Part shown: positions 26,251 through 35,076 of the stretch, one piece after another | Layout: every line of letters starts with the position of its first letter | Position numbering within the stretch: the first letter of the stretch is position 1 | Assembly: GCA_002162765.1 (NCBI GenBank) | Contig: MAAR01000004.1 | Span: 496,001-560,000, forward strand | DNA: 64,000 bases | DNA from: Flavobacteriales bacterium 34_180_T64 | Lineage (GTDB): Bacteria > Bacteroidota > Bacteroidia > Flavobacteriales > Flavobacteriaceae | Direction: 5' to 3' | Notes under the pieces: model-generated | Seen by the model: the letters and a program-made list of their open reading frames with translations, nothing else | What the model was told of the DNA's origin: nothing | Databases searched by the model: none | Program-made: the position numbers and the translations under genes

Positions 26251-26814
26251 ATGACAAAGCATAGATGCGGATGGTGTGTTGGAGACACCTTATATGAAGC
26301 TTATCATGATAAAGAATGGGGCGTTCCAGTGTTTGACGATGAAACCATATTCGAATTTTTAATTTTAGAAACGTTTCAGGCTGGTCTAAGCTGGATTACT
26401 ATACTTCGGAAAAGAGAGAATTTTAGAAAAGCATTCGATAATTTCGACTACAAAACTATTGCTAATTATGATCAAAGTAAAATAGATAGTTTGCTTCTTG
26501 ATGCTGGTATTATTAGAAATAAACTTAAAATAAATGCCACTGTATCAAATGCATTAGCATTTATAGCCATTCAAAATGAATTTGGCTCATTTTCAAAATA
26601 CATCTGGGGATTTGTAAATGAAAAACCTATTAAAAACAGCTTAAAAAGCGCAAATAATGCACCTGCAAATACACCCTTAAGCGATGCGCTAAGTAAAGAT
26701 TTGAAAAAACGAGGGTTTAAATTTGTTGGCTCAACAGTTGTATATGCTCATATGCAGGCCACCGGAATGGTTAACGATCATGAAATGAATTGTTTTAGAT
26801 ATAACGAAGTTTAA
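26251..26814 (+). CDS. tag: DNA-3-methyladenine glycosylase I
   Basis: Base-excision repair enzyme that removes 3-methyladenine from alkylated DNA; 187 residues. Family signatures are RCGWCVGDTLYEAYHDKEWGVP at the N-terminus (zinc-binding Cys4 and His17 region), FEFLILETFQAGLSWITILRKR (about 31-52) and the C-terminal FKFVGSTVVYAHMQATGMVNDHEMNCF supplying further zinc ligands. It is convergent with aat, with a four-base overlap of the 3' ends. Confidence 0.95.
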   Translation: MTKHRCGWCVGDTLYEAYHDKEWGVPVFDDETIFEFLILETFQAGLSWITILRKRENFRKAFDNFDYKTIANYDQSKIDSLLLDAGIIRNKLKINATVSNALAFIAIQNEFGSFSKYIWGFVNEKPIKNSLKSANNAPANTPLSDALSKDLKKRGFKFVGSTVVYAHMQATGMVNDHEMNCFRYNEV

Positions 26815-27437
26815 TATAAATATTTTAAAAATTCGTTTCGAGACAATTCTTCAGCACCTAGACTTTCCAAATGATTGGTATAAACTTGACAATCGATAAG
26901 CTTATAATTTGTGTTTTGAATGAACGATATAAATCCAACTTTGCTGGCATTATTAACTTTGCTAAACATACTTTCCCCACAAAACACGCCATTGTTTAAA
27001 TCTATTCCATAAAGCCCTCCTACAAGTTTATGATCTCGCCAAACTTCTATCGATTTGGCATAACCTAATTTATGTAATTTAATATAGGCCTTTTTCATTT
27101 CCTCTGTAATCCATGTACCAGTTTGTCCGTCTCTTTTTAAGTTACGGCATTGTTCAATAACATCAATAAAAGCTTTGTTTATAGTAACTTCAAAATCTGA
27201 ATTACGTAAAATCTGCTTCATGCTTTTTGAAACTTTTAAATTAGAAGGAAACAACACAAAACGTGGATTTGGCGACCACCATAAAATAGGTTCATCACTA
27301 TCAAACCATGGAAATATTCCATTTTGATATGCAAGAATCAAACGTTCTGAAGACAAATCACCTCCAATGGCAAGTAATCCATCATTAGAAGCCGTTATTG
27401 GATTTGGAAATTCAATTTTATCTGTTAAAATATGCAT
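26811..27437 (-). CDS. aat: Leucyl/phenylalanyl-tRNA-protein transferase
   Basis: N-degron pathway enzyme that attaches Leu or Phe from aminoacyl-tRNA to proteins with N-terminal Lys or Arg, marking them for ClpS/ClpAP; 208 residues. Typical segments are LLAIGGDLSSERLILAYQNGIFPWF (about 22-46; GIFPWF is the hallmark), ILWWSPNPRFVLFPS, GYAKSIEVWRDHKLVGGLYGI and GVFCGESMFSKVNNASKVGF. Cytoplasmic. Confidence 0.95.
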   Translation of the reverse strand: MHILTDKIEFPNPITASNDGLLAIGGDLSSERLILAYQNGIFPWFDSDEPILWWSPNPRFVLFPSNLKVSKSMKQILRNSDFEVTINKAFIDVIEQCRNLKRDGQTGTWITEEMKKAYIKLHKLGYAKSIEVWRDHKLVGGLYGIDLNNGVFCGESMFSKVNNASKVGFISFIQNTNYKLIDCQVYTNHLESLGAEELSRNEFLKYLY

Positions 27438-27528
27438 TCAAAAATATATCCTTTCTGTAAAATTAACCTTTTGTTTCAATAGAACTAACACATTTTCTAT
27501 GGATTAACTCTTAGCTATTATTAAAAAC

Positions 27529-27566
27529 AAACAGCCTCAATGTAAATGTGTACATTGAGGCTGTTT
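27529..27566 (-). terminator. Rho-independent terminator after the DUF3127 gene
   Basis: A 16-bp perfect stem (AAACAGCCTCAATGTA / TACATTGAGGCTGTTT) around a six-base loop, 26 bases beyond the stop of the minus-strand gene at 27592. Confidence 0.85.
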
Positions 27567-27591
27567 AAAATTATATTTAAACTATTATCCC

Positions 27592-27963
27592 TTAAAAAGG
27601 AAGATCATCATGATCTTCTTCTTTTAAGTTTGTTGCAGGTTCAAAGGCTTCTGCTGGTGCAACCGGAGGCATATTATCTGCAGCTGTTTGAGCATTCTCT
27701 AGTCTCCAACCTTGAATAGAATTAAAATATTTAGTTTCTCCTTGTGGATTAACCCATTCTCTACCTCTTAAATTGATATTTACTTTTACAGACTGACCAA
27801 CTTGATAGTCATTTAATAAATCTGTTTTATCCTGAACAAATTCTATCATAATATGTTGTGGATATTGTTCCTCTGTTGTTACAACTAACTCTCTTTTTCT
27901 AAACCCATTGCTTCCAAAAGTTTGAGTCTCTCCTATCATTTTAATTTTTCCTTGTACTTCCAT
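27592..27963 (-). CDS. DUF3127 OB-fold-like protein
   Basis: A 123-residue protein recognised as DUF3127 from MEVQGKIKMIGETQTFGSNGFRKREL, the strand ITHxxIEF-like segment QHIMIEFVQDK, VGQSVKVNINLRGREWVNPQGE and FNSIQGWRLE. The predicted five-strand OB fold and acidic C-terminal tail (EEDHDDLPF) resemble single-stranded DNA-binding proteins, and the DDLPF end mimics the SSB tip that recruits repair proteins. That is an inference from pattern. It is co-oriented with the flavin reductase gene 27 bases upstream. Confidence 0.82.
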   Translation of the reverse strand: MEVQGKIKMIGETQTFGSNGFRKRELVVTTEEQYPQHIMIEFVQDKTDLLNDYQVGQSVKVNINLRGREWVNPQGETKYFNSIQGWRLENAQTAADNMPPVAPAEAFEPATNLKEEDHDDLPF

Positions 27964-27990
27964 TGCTTCTTATTTATTTCTATTCAAAAT

Positions 27991-28860
27991 TTAACTTAAT
28001 AATAATTTCCAGGCACTGTCTATATCTCCATAACTGAGATAATTTCGTGCGATTTTATGTTTTTCTCTATGAGACATTTTTGTAATATTTGGATAGCGCT
28101 CACTTACGTTATCAACAAATTGTGTGATCTCTTGTTTAGATGGCAAGGCTTCAATATTTCCTAACATCCCTAAATCATTTCCTGTTAAAATCATACTGTT
28201 TTTAACCTCATTTGGCATAGCATCTACACCAACACCTATTGTTCGAAGTGGTTTTGGGATTTCAAAAAATCCTTTTTTAGCTCTGTTATAATAACTTCCT
28301 CCAGCACGTGCTACCAGATCCAATTTCTCTTGAATAATAGTTCCATCACTATCCAACACATCTTCAGAAATATGAAACTTTACAACTTCACATATCACTA
28401 AATTTCCAGCTCCACCTTCGTTACCAAGCTTAATAATCTCATTCACTTTGCATTCAAATTGAACTGGAGATTCCGCAACTCGAAATGGTTTAACACTATC
28501 AGACTCGAGCATTGTTAGTCCAGTTTTGTCAAACTCATTCACCGACTTAGCATATTCTGTACTACTTAATGATGCTTGATGAACGAGGTCATAGTTCACT
28601 ACATTTATGACAACTTCCTTTACCGTTTCTACATTTTCTAAGGTATGTTTCGTTGTATTATCTCGTACTCTTCGAGCTGGAGAAAAAATAAGAATTGGTG
28701 GATTAGCACTAAATACATTAAAAAAACTAAAAGGAGATAAGTTTGGATTGCCTTCGGCATCAATCGTACTTGCAAATGCAATAGGTCTTGGAGCTACTGC
28801 ACTTAATAAATAACCATGAAGTTTTCCTGTTGAAAGGTCTTTTGGATTAAAAGATATCAT
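27991..28860 (-). CDS. Flavin reductase-family FMN-binding protein
   Basis: A 289-residue protein with a flavin reductase-like split-barrel domain (about 1-200): GYLLSAVAPRPIAFASTID (about 18-36), NLSPFSFFNVFSANPPILIFSP and the VKFHI / GSYYNRA strands. The extra C-terminal region (about 205-289) is a helical extension. Members bind FMN and either reduce flavins for a partner monooxygenase or oxidise small substrates; no partner is encoded nearby. No signal peptide. Confidence 0.85.
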   Translation of the reverse strand: MISFNPKDLSTGKLHGYLLSAVAPRPIAFASTIDAEGNPNLSPFSFFNVFSANPPILIFSPARRVRDNTTKHTLENVETVKEVVINVVNYDLVHQASLSSTEYAKSVNEFDKTGLTMLESDSVKPFRVAESPVQFECKVNEIIKLGNEGGAGNLVICEVVKFHISEDVLDSDGTIIQEKLDLVARAGGSYYNRAKKGFFEIPKPLRTIGVGVDAMPNEVKNSMILTGNDLGMLGNIEALPSKQEITQFVDNVSERYPNITKMSHREKHKIARNYLSYGDIDSAWKLLLS

Positions 28861-28983
28861 TTTTATAATGTGTTAAGATGCAAATGTAACCATATTACTA
28901 AAGTTATAAAAACAATTTGCTCAGCTTGATATACAATATTATTAACATAATTCCATTATATTTAAAATTAAAAAAACAAATCT

Positions 28984-30135
28984 ATGGCAGTACCCATAAA
29001 TCAAAATATTCTACGTTGGATTATCACCTTGGCATCCTTTGTAATAATTTCGTTAATTCTGTGGAATACTTATATATTCTTTCAAAACTTTAAGGCCGAA
29101 GAGCGTTCTAAAATGCAGAATTGGTCATTTGCGCAAACCGAATTCATCAAATCTGACACAGACACAAATTTAGATTTGACATTACAGGTTTTAAATAGTA
29201 ATACCACAACTCCAATGTTAGTAATAAGTAAAGATGGAAGTCTAGGGAGTTCTAATAACATTGATGAAACCAAAATTGATGATTCATTATATGTTCAAAG
29301 CCTAATTTCCAAATTTAAAAATGAGAACACACCAATTGAAGTTCGGTACAAAGACAGTGTTTATTCTACAATTTATTACGGAAATTCTCCTTTACTCAAT
29401 AAGTTAAAGTATTATCCATTGGCCTTATTACTTATCATTTTCTTGTTCGCAGCTGTCGCTTACTTTTTTTATAGGAGCTCTAAAAATGCTGCACAGAATA
29501 AATTGTGGACAGGAATGGCAAAAGAAACTGCACATCAAATTGGAACACCATTATCATCTTTAGTTGGTTGGACAGAAATATTAAGGTCAGAACATGTAAA
29601 TCCCGACTATCTCATAGAAATTGAAAAAGATGTTAATCGCTTGCAAACAATAACGGATCGATTTAGTAAAATTGGATCCGTTCCAACGCTTAAAAAAGAG
29701 GATATTGTTACTGAAACCATAGAATCTTATGAATATTTAAAAGCGCGTTCGTCAAAATTAATAGATTTTGAAATTAGTGCTCCAAGCGATATTCTTTATG
29801 TAAATCTAAATTCCCAATTATTTAGTTGGACCATCGAAAATCTTGTGAAGAATGCTATAGATGCCATGAAGGGAAAAGGTCAATTAAAAATTAAAATTTT
29901 AAAAGATGATAAATTCGTTAAAATTAACATTATTGATTCTGGAAAAGGGATTACCAAACAAAAGTTTAGCAAAATATTTGAGCCTGGGTATACGAGCAAA
30001 AGACGTGGTTGGGGTTTAGGATTATCATTAGCGAAACGTATTATTGAAGACTACCACAATGGTCGAATAAGAGTATTAAATTCGGAAATTGATAAAGGAA
30101 CAACCATGCAAATTTCATTAAAGTTAATACAATAA
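28984..30135 (+). CDS. Membrane sensor histidine kinase (orphan)
   Basis: A 383-residue kinase. An N-terminal helix (about 14-33), a periplasmic region of about 110 residues and a second helix (about 146-164) precede the H-box MAKETAHQIGTPLSSLVGW (His near 186). The catalytic domain carries NLVKNAIDAMKG (about 292-303), DSGKGI and GLGLSLAKRIIEDYH. The HQIGTPL variant of the H-box is common in Bacteroidetes kinases. No response regulator is adjacent, so it is an orphan here; the orphan NarL-type regulator at 52718 is in the same window but 22 kb away. Confidence 0.9.
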   Translation: MAVPINQNILRWIITLASFVIISLILWNTYIFFQNFKAEERSKMQNWSFAQTEFIKSDTDTNLDLTLQVLNSNTTTPMLVISKDGSLGSSNNIDETKIDDSLYVQSLISKFKNENTPIEVRYKDSVYSTIYYGNSPLLNKLKYYPLALLLIIFLFAAVAYFFYRSSKNAAQNKLWTGMAKETAHQIGTPLSSLVGWTEILRSEHVNPDYLIEIEKDVNRLQTITDRFSKIGSVPTLKKEDIVTETIESYEYLKARSSKLIDFEISAPSDILYVNLNSQLFSWTIENLVKNAIDAMKGKGQLKIKILKDDKFVKINIIDSGKGITKQKFSKIFEPGYTSKRRGWGLGLSLAKRIIEDYHNGRIRVLNSEIDKGTTMQISLKLIQ

Positions 30136-30144
30136 AATTGGATT

Positions 30145-30498
30145 ATGGACGCGAAGTTTTTCACTTTAAAAGAGGTAAATCTCAATAATAATTGTCCAGA
30201 ATGTTATTCACGCGAAGGGTTGCAATTGACTTTTTTTCAAAAATTTATAGAAAATCAGTTCTTCAAAGCAATTACTACTCAAACAATTGAAAAACTGTAT
30301 TGCTACACTTGTAAAACTGAGATCTTTTCAATACGATGGACAAATGACATTGATCAAGTAGTGGCGTATCAAAAAAGAGCCGCAACTCCAAAGACGAACT
30401 CTATTAAATTAAAAAAGCTGAGCTGGATACTTATTACAAGTATTGCAGTTGTTTTAGCAGGCATAATACTCTATACGGCCGGATTATTTGATACTTGA
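30145..30498 (+). CDS. Small zinc-ribbon membrane-tail protein
   Basis: A 117-residue protein of no named family that I recognise. Two CxxC pairs, NCPEC (about 17-21) and YCYTC (about 52-56), form a likely zinc ribbon, and one helix near the C-terminus (about 92-112) anchors it in the membrane. It begins nine bases after the sensor kinase stop codon, so the two are probably one operon and may act together. Confidence 0.7.
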   Translation: MDAKFFTLKEVNLNNNCPECYSREGLQLTFFQKFIENQFFKAITTQTIEKLYCYTCKTEIFSIRWTNDIDQVVAYQKRAATPKTNSIKLKKLSWILITSIAVVLAGIILYTAGLFDT

Positions 30499-30500
30499 AT

Positions 30501-30893
30501 CTAACCCAAATTTGAATTTATACGTTTCGCAAGCGCCTTAAACGTTTCATCATCTAGTTTTACTTTTTGAATAAATCGCACATCTTCCATAGTATTTAAA
30601 GGAATTAAATGTACATGTGTATGCGGCACTTCTAATCCAATTACCGAAACACCAATGCGTTTACAAGGCACTGTTTTTTCAAGAGCAATTGCCACTTGCC
30701 TCGAGAACTCCATTAATCCAGTATACAGGTCTTTATCAAGATCGAAAAGTTTATCAATTTCAGTTTTAGGAATGCATAGTGTATGACCAATTGCATTAGG
30801 ATTTACATCTAAAAATGCTAAAAAGTCATCCGTCTCAGCAACCTTATAACAAGGAATTTCACCATTAACTATTTTTGTAAATATAGAAGCCAT
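30501..30893 (-). CDS. HIT-family nucleotide hydrolase
   Basis: A 130-residue histidine-triad protein of the HINT/Hit branch. The N-terminus MASIFTKIVNGEIPCYKVAE is standard, NAIGHTLCIPK follows, and the triad is HTHVHLIPL near residue 100. These enzymes hydrolyse nucleoside phosphoramidates or aminoacyl-adenylates. The frame is open to a GTG at 30932, but that start would overlap the greA terminator; the ATG at 30893 gives the family N-terminus. Confidence 0.93.
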   Translation of the reverse strand: MASIFTKIVNGEIPCYKVAETDDFLAFLDVNPNAIGHTLCIPKTEIDKLFDLDKDLYTGLMEFSRQVAIALEKTVPCKRIGVSVIGLEVPHTHVHLIPLNTMEDVRFIQKVKLDDETFKALAKRINSNLG

Positions 30894-30920
30894 TATAATT
30901 TTAGTATCTCTGTAAATATA

Positions 30921-30950
30921 AAAAGATTCCACATGGTAGTGGAATCTTTT
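30921..30950 (-). terminator. Rho-independent terminator after greA
   Basis: A 12-bp perfect stem (AAAAGATTCCAC / GTGGAATCTTTT) around a six-base loop, 24 bases past the greA stop on the minus strand and just upstream of the HIT gene. Confidence 0.85.
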
Positions 30951-30973
30951 CTAGATTTTTATTGATTCACTGA

Positions 30974-31447
30974 CTATCTACTAATTTCTAGTACATCAAA
31001 TTTCATAACACCATTAGGAACTTGAACTTCGGCGACTTCACCAACAGACTTACCTAAAAGCCCTTTACCTATTGGAGAGTTTACCGATATTTTTCCAGAA
31101 GACAAATCAGCTTCTCCATCAGCAACTAAAGTATAGGTCATTTCCATACCATTAGTTTGATTTTTTATTTTGACCGTTGAAAGCACCAATGCTTTAGAAC
31201 TGTCTAATTGCGACTCATCAATTAAACGAGCCCCAGCCAAAGTTTCTTCAAGTTTAGATATTTTCATTTCCAGCATTCCTTGGGCTTCCTTGGCAGCATC
31301 ATACTCTGCATTCTCACTTAAATCGCCTTTATCTCTCGCCTCAGCGATAGCTCTAGATGCGTTTGGGCGTTCAATATCTTTTAATTGTTTTAACTCGTCG
31401 CGCAACTTCTTTAATCCTTCTTCCGTATAATAAGATATATTACTCAT
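30974..31447 (-). CDS. greA: Transcription elongation factor GreA
   Basis: Stimulates transcript cleavage by backtracked RNA polymerase; 157 residues. The N-terminal coiled coil (about 1-75) contains ARDKGDLSENAEYDAAKEAQG, where the acidic tip acts in the polymerase channel. The FKBP-like C-terminal domain ends SPIGKGLLGKSVGEVAEVQVP. Its terminator separates it from HIT. Confidence 0.97.
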   Translation of the reverse strand: MSNISYYTEEGLKKLRDELKQLKDIERPNASRAIAEARDKGDLSENAEYDAAKEAQGMLEMKISKLEETLAGARLIDESQLDSSKALVLSTVKIKNQTNGMEMTYTLVADGEADLSSGKISVNSPIGKGLLGKSVGEVAEVQVPNGVMKFDVLEISR

Positions 31448-31610
31448 AACTTTATCATTTATATTCTACTTACTTTGTGTTATAAATGAATCAATTAAAC
31501 AACTGATCTCAGAATAAAACACAAAAAATCCCGCTCACACGAGATTCTAATACAAATATACAAAATATTTAATGCAACGCTTATTTTGTTGTAAATTGCA
31601 TCACAATTTT

Positions 31611-32045
31611 ATGCGCATGAAATACCTTTTTTTGTCAATTATTTTAATCATTTTATCCTCTTGTAGTAAAAGTGATTCTTCAAATAATTGTAATTTTTTA
31701 GTCAACGCTGGTGTAAATGCGAGTGTAAATTTAAATCTTCCTGAATTCAGCCAATTGCAGTTTACTAGTAGCTCAGTTTATATCCCGAATCAGGGGAATG
31801 GTGGTATTATTGTAATTAATACAGGTGGCGGAAATTTTAGAGCTTGGGATGCGACTGACCCTAACCATATGGTTTCAAATTGTTCGATTTTAGAAATCGT
31901 TGGAGCAGAAGGAATTTGTGGTTGTGAAGACGCCAATACATACAGCCTTTTTTCTGGCCAATCTCTTAACAACCCTCAACCCTGTGGTTTAAAGGAATAT
32001 CGCGTCAGTTCAATTGGGAATAACACCTATTCTATTACAAATTAA
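31611..32045 (+). CDS. Rieske-like lipoprotein with degenerate cluster ligands
   Basis: A 144-residue predicted lipoprotein (signal peptide ending SSCSK). The body resembles the small Rieske-fold lipoproteins of flavobacteria: VNLNLPEFSQLQF, GGIIVINTGGGNFRAWDATDPNHM, NCSILEIVGAEGICGCEDANTYSLFSG and LKEYRVSSI. In true Rieske proteins two Cys-x-His-type motifs hold a 2Fe-2S cluster; here the first site is DPNH and the second CGCED, so a His and a Cys ligand are missing and a cluster is unlikely. Either ATG (31611 or 31617) could be the start. Its 3' end almost touches the convergent CHASE2-TIR gene. Confidence 0.65.
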   Translation: MRMKYLFLSIILIILSSCSKSDSSNNCNFLVNAGVNASVNLNLPEFSQLQFTSSSVYIPNQGNGGIIVINTGGGNFRAWDATDPNHMVSNCSILEIVGAEGICGCEDANTYSLFSGQSLNNPQPCGLKEYRVSSIGNNTYSITN

Positions 32046-32046
32046 T

Positions 32047-33657
32047 CTATACTGTTTTAGACAGCTCCTTTTTAATGGCATCCATGAAATTTGGATTAAC
32101 AGTAATATCTGCAATATTGATATGCGTATAAATTTCAGGCACACAATCAAATGTATAGGCAATCGGCATAATATGAAGCAATTTTTCAACTGAGCGCTTA
32201 TATGCCAAATCCATCTCATTTTTACAATGGTTTTTTCCATAATACTCTTCAGACATTACTGGCACAAATAATTTCGAATCTACAATTCCCCACATATATT
32301 TAGAGGTAAAGGCCTCTCCAATTCCAATACTTTTTACATCAAAAAAGATACTTAGTTTATCTCCATTTGGTTTTCTAAAAGCATCTAAGGGTTCAAATAC
32401 ATTTTTCTTAACCCAAGCACTATTCCCATGAGAATAACTAATAAACACATCATATTTTTGTGCGCCTTCCGCAATTCCTGTAACCAAAAATTTATAAGCA
32501 AAACGCCAAGCTAAGATTACTGCGATTCCAATTGACACAACAGTTAAACCTACTGGAAGAATGTTTCCAGTCGATAAAATAGCTAGACCGAGTAAGATAA
32601 GAAGTCCACAACTTATTATAAAAGCCAATATTGCAATAATTAGAGGTTTCGTTTGAATGGACGTTACATATTTAAATAACAAAGCGAAAATCAAAGTGGT
32701 AAATATTCCGAAAAACAAAATTAATCCAATAATTACTGCAGTACTTTCAAGAGGTTGCTTTGCAAGTTGATTATGATTCAATTGATCTAATAGAGCCCAT
32801 GCCACTAAATGTGTCCCAGTTTTATTTATTCCAACGAGTTGATCCTCTTTTAAACTTCCTATAATTAGTATACGATCAGCCATATTAATTGGCTCTGAAA
32901 ACTCTCCGCCTCCTGTTTGATTTACTTTATGATTGAAAGTAATAGTTTGCGAATTAATATTGGACTCCGTTCCAATTGGTAAAATATAATCGCGTAGTTC
33001 GGTTGGAGGAGAGTCCTCATCAAGAATATCCCGAGCGACTCTCAGTGGTAGCGCTTCAATATATTGAAAACCTCCATTTTCATTTGGAAACTTTAATTCC
33101 GAAGTATAGCTAAGCACTCCCATTTTTTCTATAAACTCCGTATGAATTCTGAATCCTTCAAAATAGTTTTCATAAAATTCCTGTGCTTGTTTTGCATCGT
33201 GTTTCTCGAAATATTTTTTGTCATAATCACGCATGTCATAAACAGCGTAAACCTTGACCCCAGAATCTTTCAAGCGCTTTAACGCCTGTTTAACTGTCTC
33301 TAACTCTTCTTTATCATTTCTGAAAAAACAATCAAGAACAACAGCTTTTGGACGATTATTGGATGCATATTGAACGCCTATGGAATCTAGTAAATTACTT
33401 AGACGTTTTCTATAATTACCCTTATCAAATACATTAGATCCTTCCGCATAATAAGGTAAATCTATTAGATTCATTTTCTTCTTTAATACAACACTTTCAG
33501 GACTATCTAAATAAAACGTTTTATAAACATAATAGTCAATAGACTTCCAGAAACTGGTTAATGATCCTATCAGAATTAAAGATATTAGAAAGAGAAATAG
33601 ATAATGGCCTAGGCGACTGAGAGTCGCCATATTTTTAGGTTTATTTAATTTAGTCAT
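32047..33657 (-). CDS. CHASE2-TIR transmembrane protein
   Basis: A 536-residue membrane protein with the CHASE2 layout. There is one N-terminal helix (about 18-36), a large extracytoplasmic domain (about 40-300) with PKAVVLDCFFRND near 103 and DRILIIGSLKEDQLVG near 261, then three helices (about 306-328, 336-358, 366-386). The cytoplasmic output is a TIR domain (about 400-500): YDVFISYSHGN at 402, LSIFFDVKSIGIGEAF near 435 and HCKNEMDLAY at 477-486. Glu481 aligns with the catalytic Glu of NAD-consuming TIR enzymes (WCxxEL). It starts six bases after the FecR-TPR stop, so the two form an operon. Signalling or defence roles are possible; neither is shown. Confidence 0.82.
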   Translation of the reverse strand: MTKLNKPKNMATLSRLGHYLFLFLISLILIGSLTSFWKSIDYYVYKTFYLDSPESVVLKKKMNLIDLPYYAEGSNVFDKGNYRKRLSNLLDSIGVQYASNNRPKAVVLDCFFRNDKEELETVKQALKRLKDSGVKVYAVYDMRDYDKKYFEKHDAKQAQEFYENYFEGFRIHTEFIEKMGVLSYTSELKFPNENGGFQYIEALPLRVARDILDEDSPPTELRDYILPIGTESNINSQTITFNHKVNQTGGGEFSEPINMADRILIIGSLKEDQLVGINKTGTHLVAWALLDQLNHNQLAKQPLESTAVIIGLILFFGIFTTLIFALLFKYVTSIQTKPLIIAILAFIISCGLLILLGLAILSTGNILPVGLTVVSIGIAVILAWRFAYKFLVTGIAEGAQKYDVFISYSHGNSAWVKKNVFEPLDAFRKPNGDKLSIFFDVKSIGIGEAFTSKYMWGIVDSKLFVPVMSEEYYGKNHCKNEMDLAYKRSVEKLLHIMPIAYTFDCVPEIYTHINIADITVNPNFMDAIKKELSKTV

Positions 33658-33663
33658 AGAAAA

Positions 33664-34845
33664 TTAGAATTGTGCCAATATTGAACTTAAATGATCAGCT
33701 TGCCCATACCAATAATTAGGATTTTGATACTCATACTCTATTTCACCTCCTAGATTCCGTCTTAACTCATAAGCATATCCTAATCCTTCATACATAGAAA
33801 CTAAATCAATTCCAAAACCCCAAGCCGTATCATAATCTCTCAAATCGTAAAAATAATTGTACTCATCGAGATTAAACTTATAAGCTTCATCAATAATACG
33901 AACCGCATAATCCCAATATTGAACACCTGAATCATAATTCTCTGATAAATAATGTGCTTCAGCCAAATCCAAATAATTTTCAGCAATTAAGGGATCCGAC
34001 GGATCTATCTCTAACCATAAATTAAGTGCTTTATTTAAAGGCTCAATCGCGCCTGATGGGTCACCACCATCCAAATACAATCCTCCTAAAAGAGAATATT
34101 CATCTGCTAAAAAATAGGGATCCTCACCATTATAATACCCTTGATCCAACTGATTTTTATATTCACTGATTGCCTCTTCGTATGAGTCATAGCTTGCTGG
34201 TTCTTCATAAGCATTATAATCGTAGAAAGCTTCAGGGTCTCCGGCATTCACATAAGACTTTTTTATAGTATAGAGCTCACGCTCTTTCGTTCTGTTTACA
34301 GCAGACGCTTGATTCACTTTTACTGGCACTCTTCGTTGAATCTCAACACTCCCTTCAGTTGTGTAAAATTTCACATCCTTACCAACAGCTTCTATCGTAA
34401 ACTCAGTTCCTTCAACTGCCCCTTGATACTTATTGCTAGGACCACTGGTTTTATAAAAACTCAGTTTATTAGACACAAAATGTTTAACCTTACCAAAAAA
34501 TGTTTTATGCTTTTCACCCTTTGGACCAGCCTGAGCCAAATGTTTAGAACCAGGCCCCAAACGTTGAGTATTGCCATTACTCGTTAAATACAAAGTGGTA
34601 TATGCTGGAACTTGAAACATAGTTCCCGATTCGAATCGTTGACCAACGTTAACTGATGCGTTTACTGGTTTACCTTTTGGTATTGTTACCACTATATTAA
34701 CAGGTACATCACTCTGACCATTATACTCGGTCTTGGAAACAACTGATTGTGCCTGTATTACTGTCGAAGAAAACACGAATAAAAAACTAAATAATAGACA
34801 GTAAAGAGGTTGGTTTGAGGGCTTGTTCATTCTTTTTGATTTCAT
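33664..34845 (-). CDS. Exported FecR-domain and TPR protein
   Basis: A 393-residue exported protein. The signal peptide ends near residue 33 (VIQAQS). A FecR-like beta domain follows (about 55-175), recognisable from VNVGQRFESGTMFQVP, LTSNGNTQRLGPGS, YQGAVEGTEFTIEAVG and VKFYTTEGSVEI. The C-terminal half has tetratricopeptide-like helices (about 215-370), for example GGLYLDGGDPSGAIEPLNKA and LDLAEAHYLSENYDSGV. It has no sigma-factor or TonB partner, unlike classical FecR. FecR genes next to CHASE2 genes are known in other bacteria, usually with a cyclase or kinase output, so it is probably the periplasmic partner of the CHASE2-TIR protein. Confidence 0.75.
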   Translation of the reverse strand: MKSKRMNKPSNQPLYCLLFSFLFVFSSTVIQAQSVVSKTEYNGQSDVPVNIVVTIPKGKPVNASVNVGQRFESGTMFQVPAYTTLYLTSNGNTQRLGPGSKHLAQAGPKGEKHKTFFGKVKHFVSNKLSFYKTSGPSNKYQGAVEGTEFTIEAVGKDVKFYTTEGSVEIQRRVPVKVNQASAVNRTKERELYTIKKSYVNAGDPEAFYDYNAYEEPASYDSYEEAISEYKNQLDQGYYNGEDPYFLADEYSLLGGLYLDGGDPSGAIEPLNKALNLWLEIDPSDPLIAENYLDLAEAHYLSENYDSGVQYWDYAVRIIDEAYKFNLDEYNYFYDLRDYDTAWGFGIDLVSMYEGLGYAYELRRNLGGEIEYEYQNPNYWYGQADHLSSILAQF

Positions 34846-34997
34846 GATTTATGAATTTAAAATTAAACAAGGGAGATTATAAATATAGTAATAATTTTCC
34901 CACTATCTATAATTCAAAAGATTGAACCAATCTTATTATGGCATATAATAAGGTGTTAAGCTCCTAATATTCTTATATAAAAAATAGGCTCACAGTA

Positions 34998-35028
34998 TTT
35001 GGTAATCAAATATATAATCGTAAATTTG
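34998..35028 (+). promoter_or_regulatory. Promoter of the rplM-rpsI operon
   Basis: TTTG (34998-35001), 19 bases, then TAAATTTG (35021-35028) is a near-ideal Bacteroidetes promoter. Transcription should begin near 35034, giving a leader of about 40 bases before the rplM GTG at 35077. Confidence 0.75.
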
Positions 35029-35076
35029 CAAACTCTTTTTTGAGAGAGGAATGTTTAATAAAGAAAATTAATAAGT

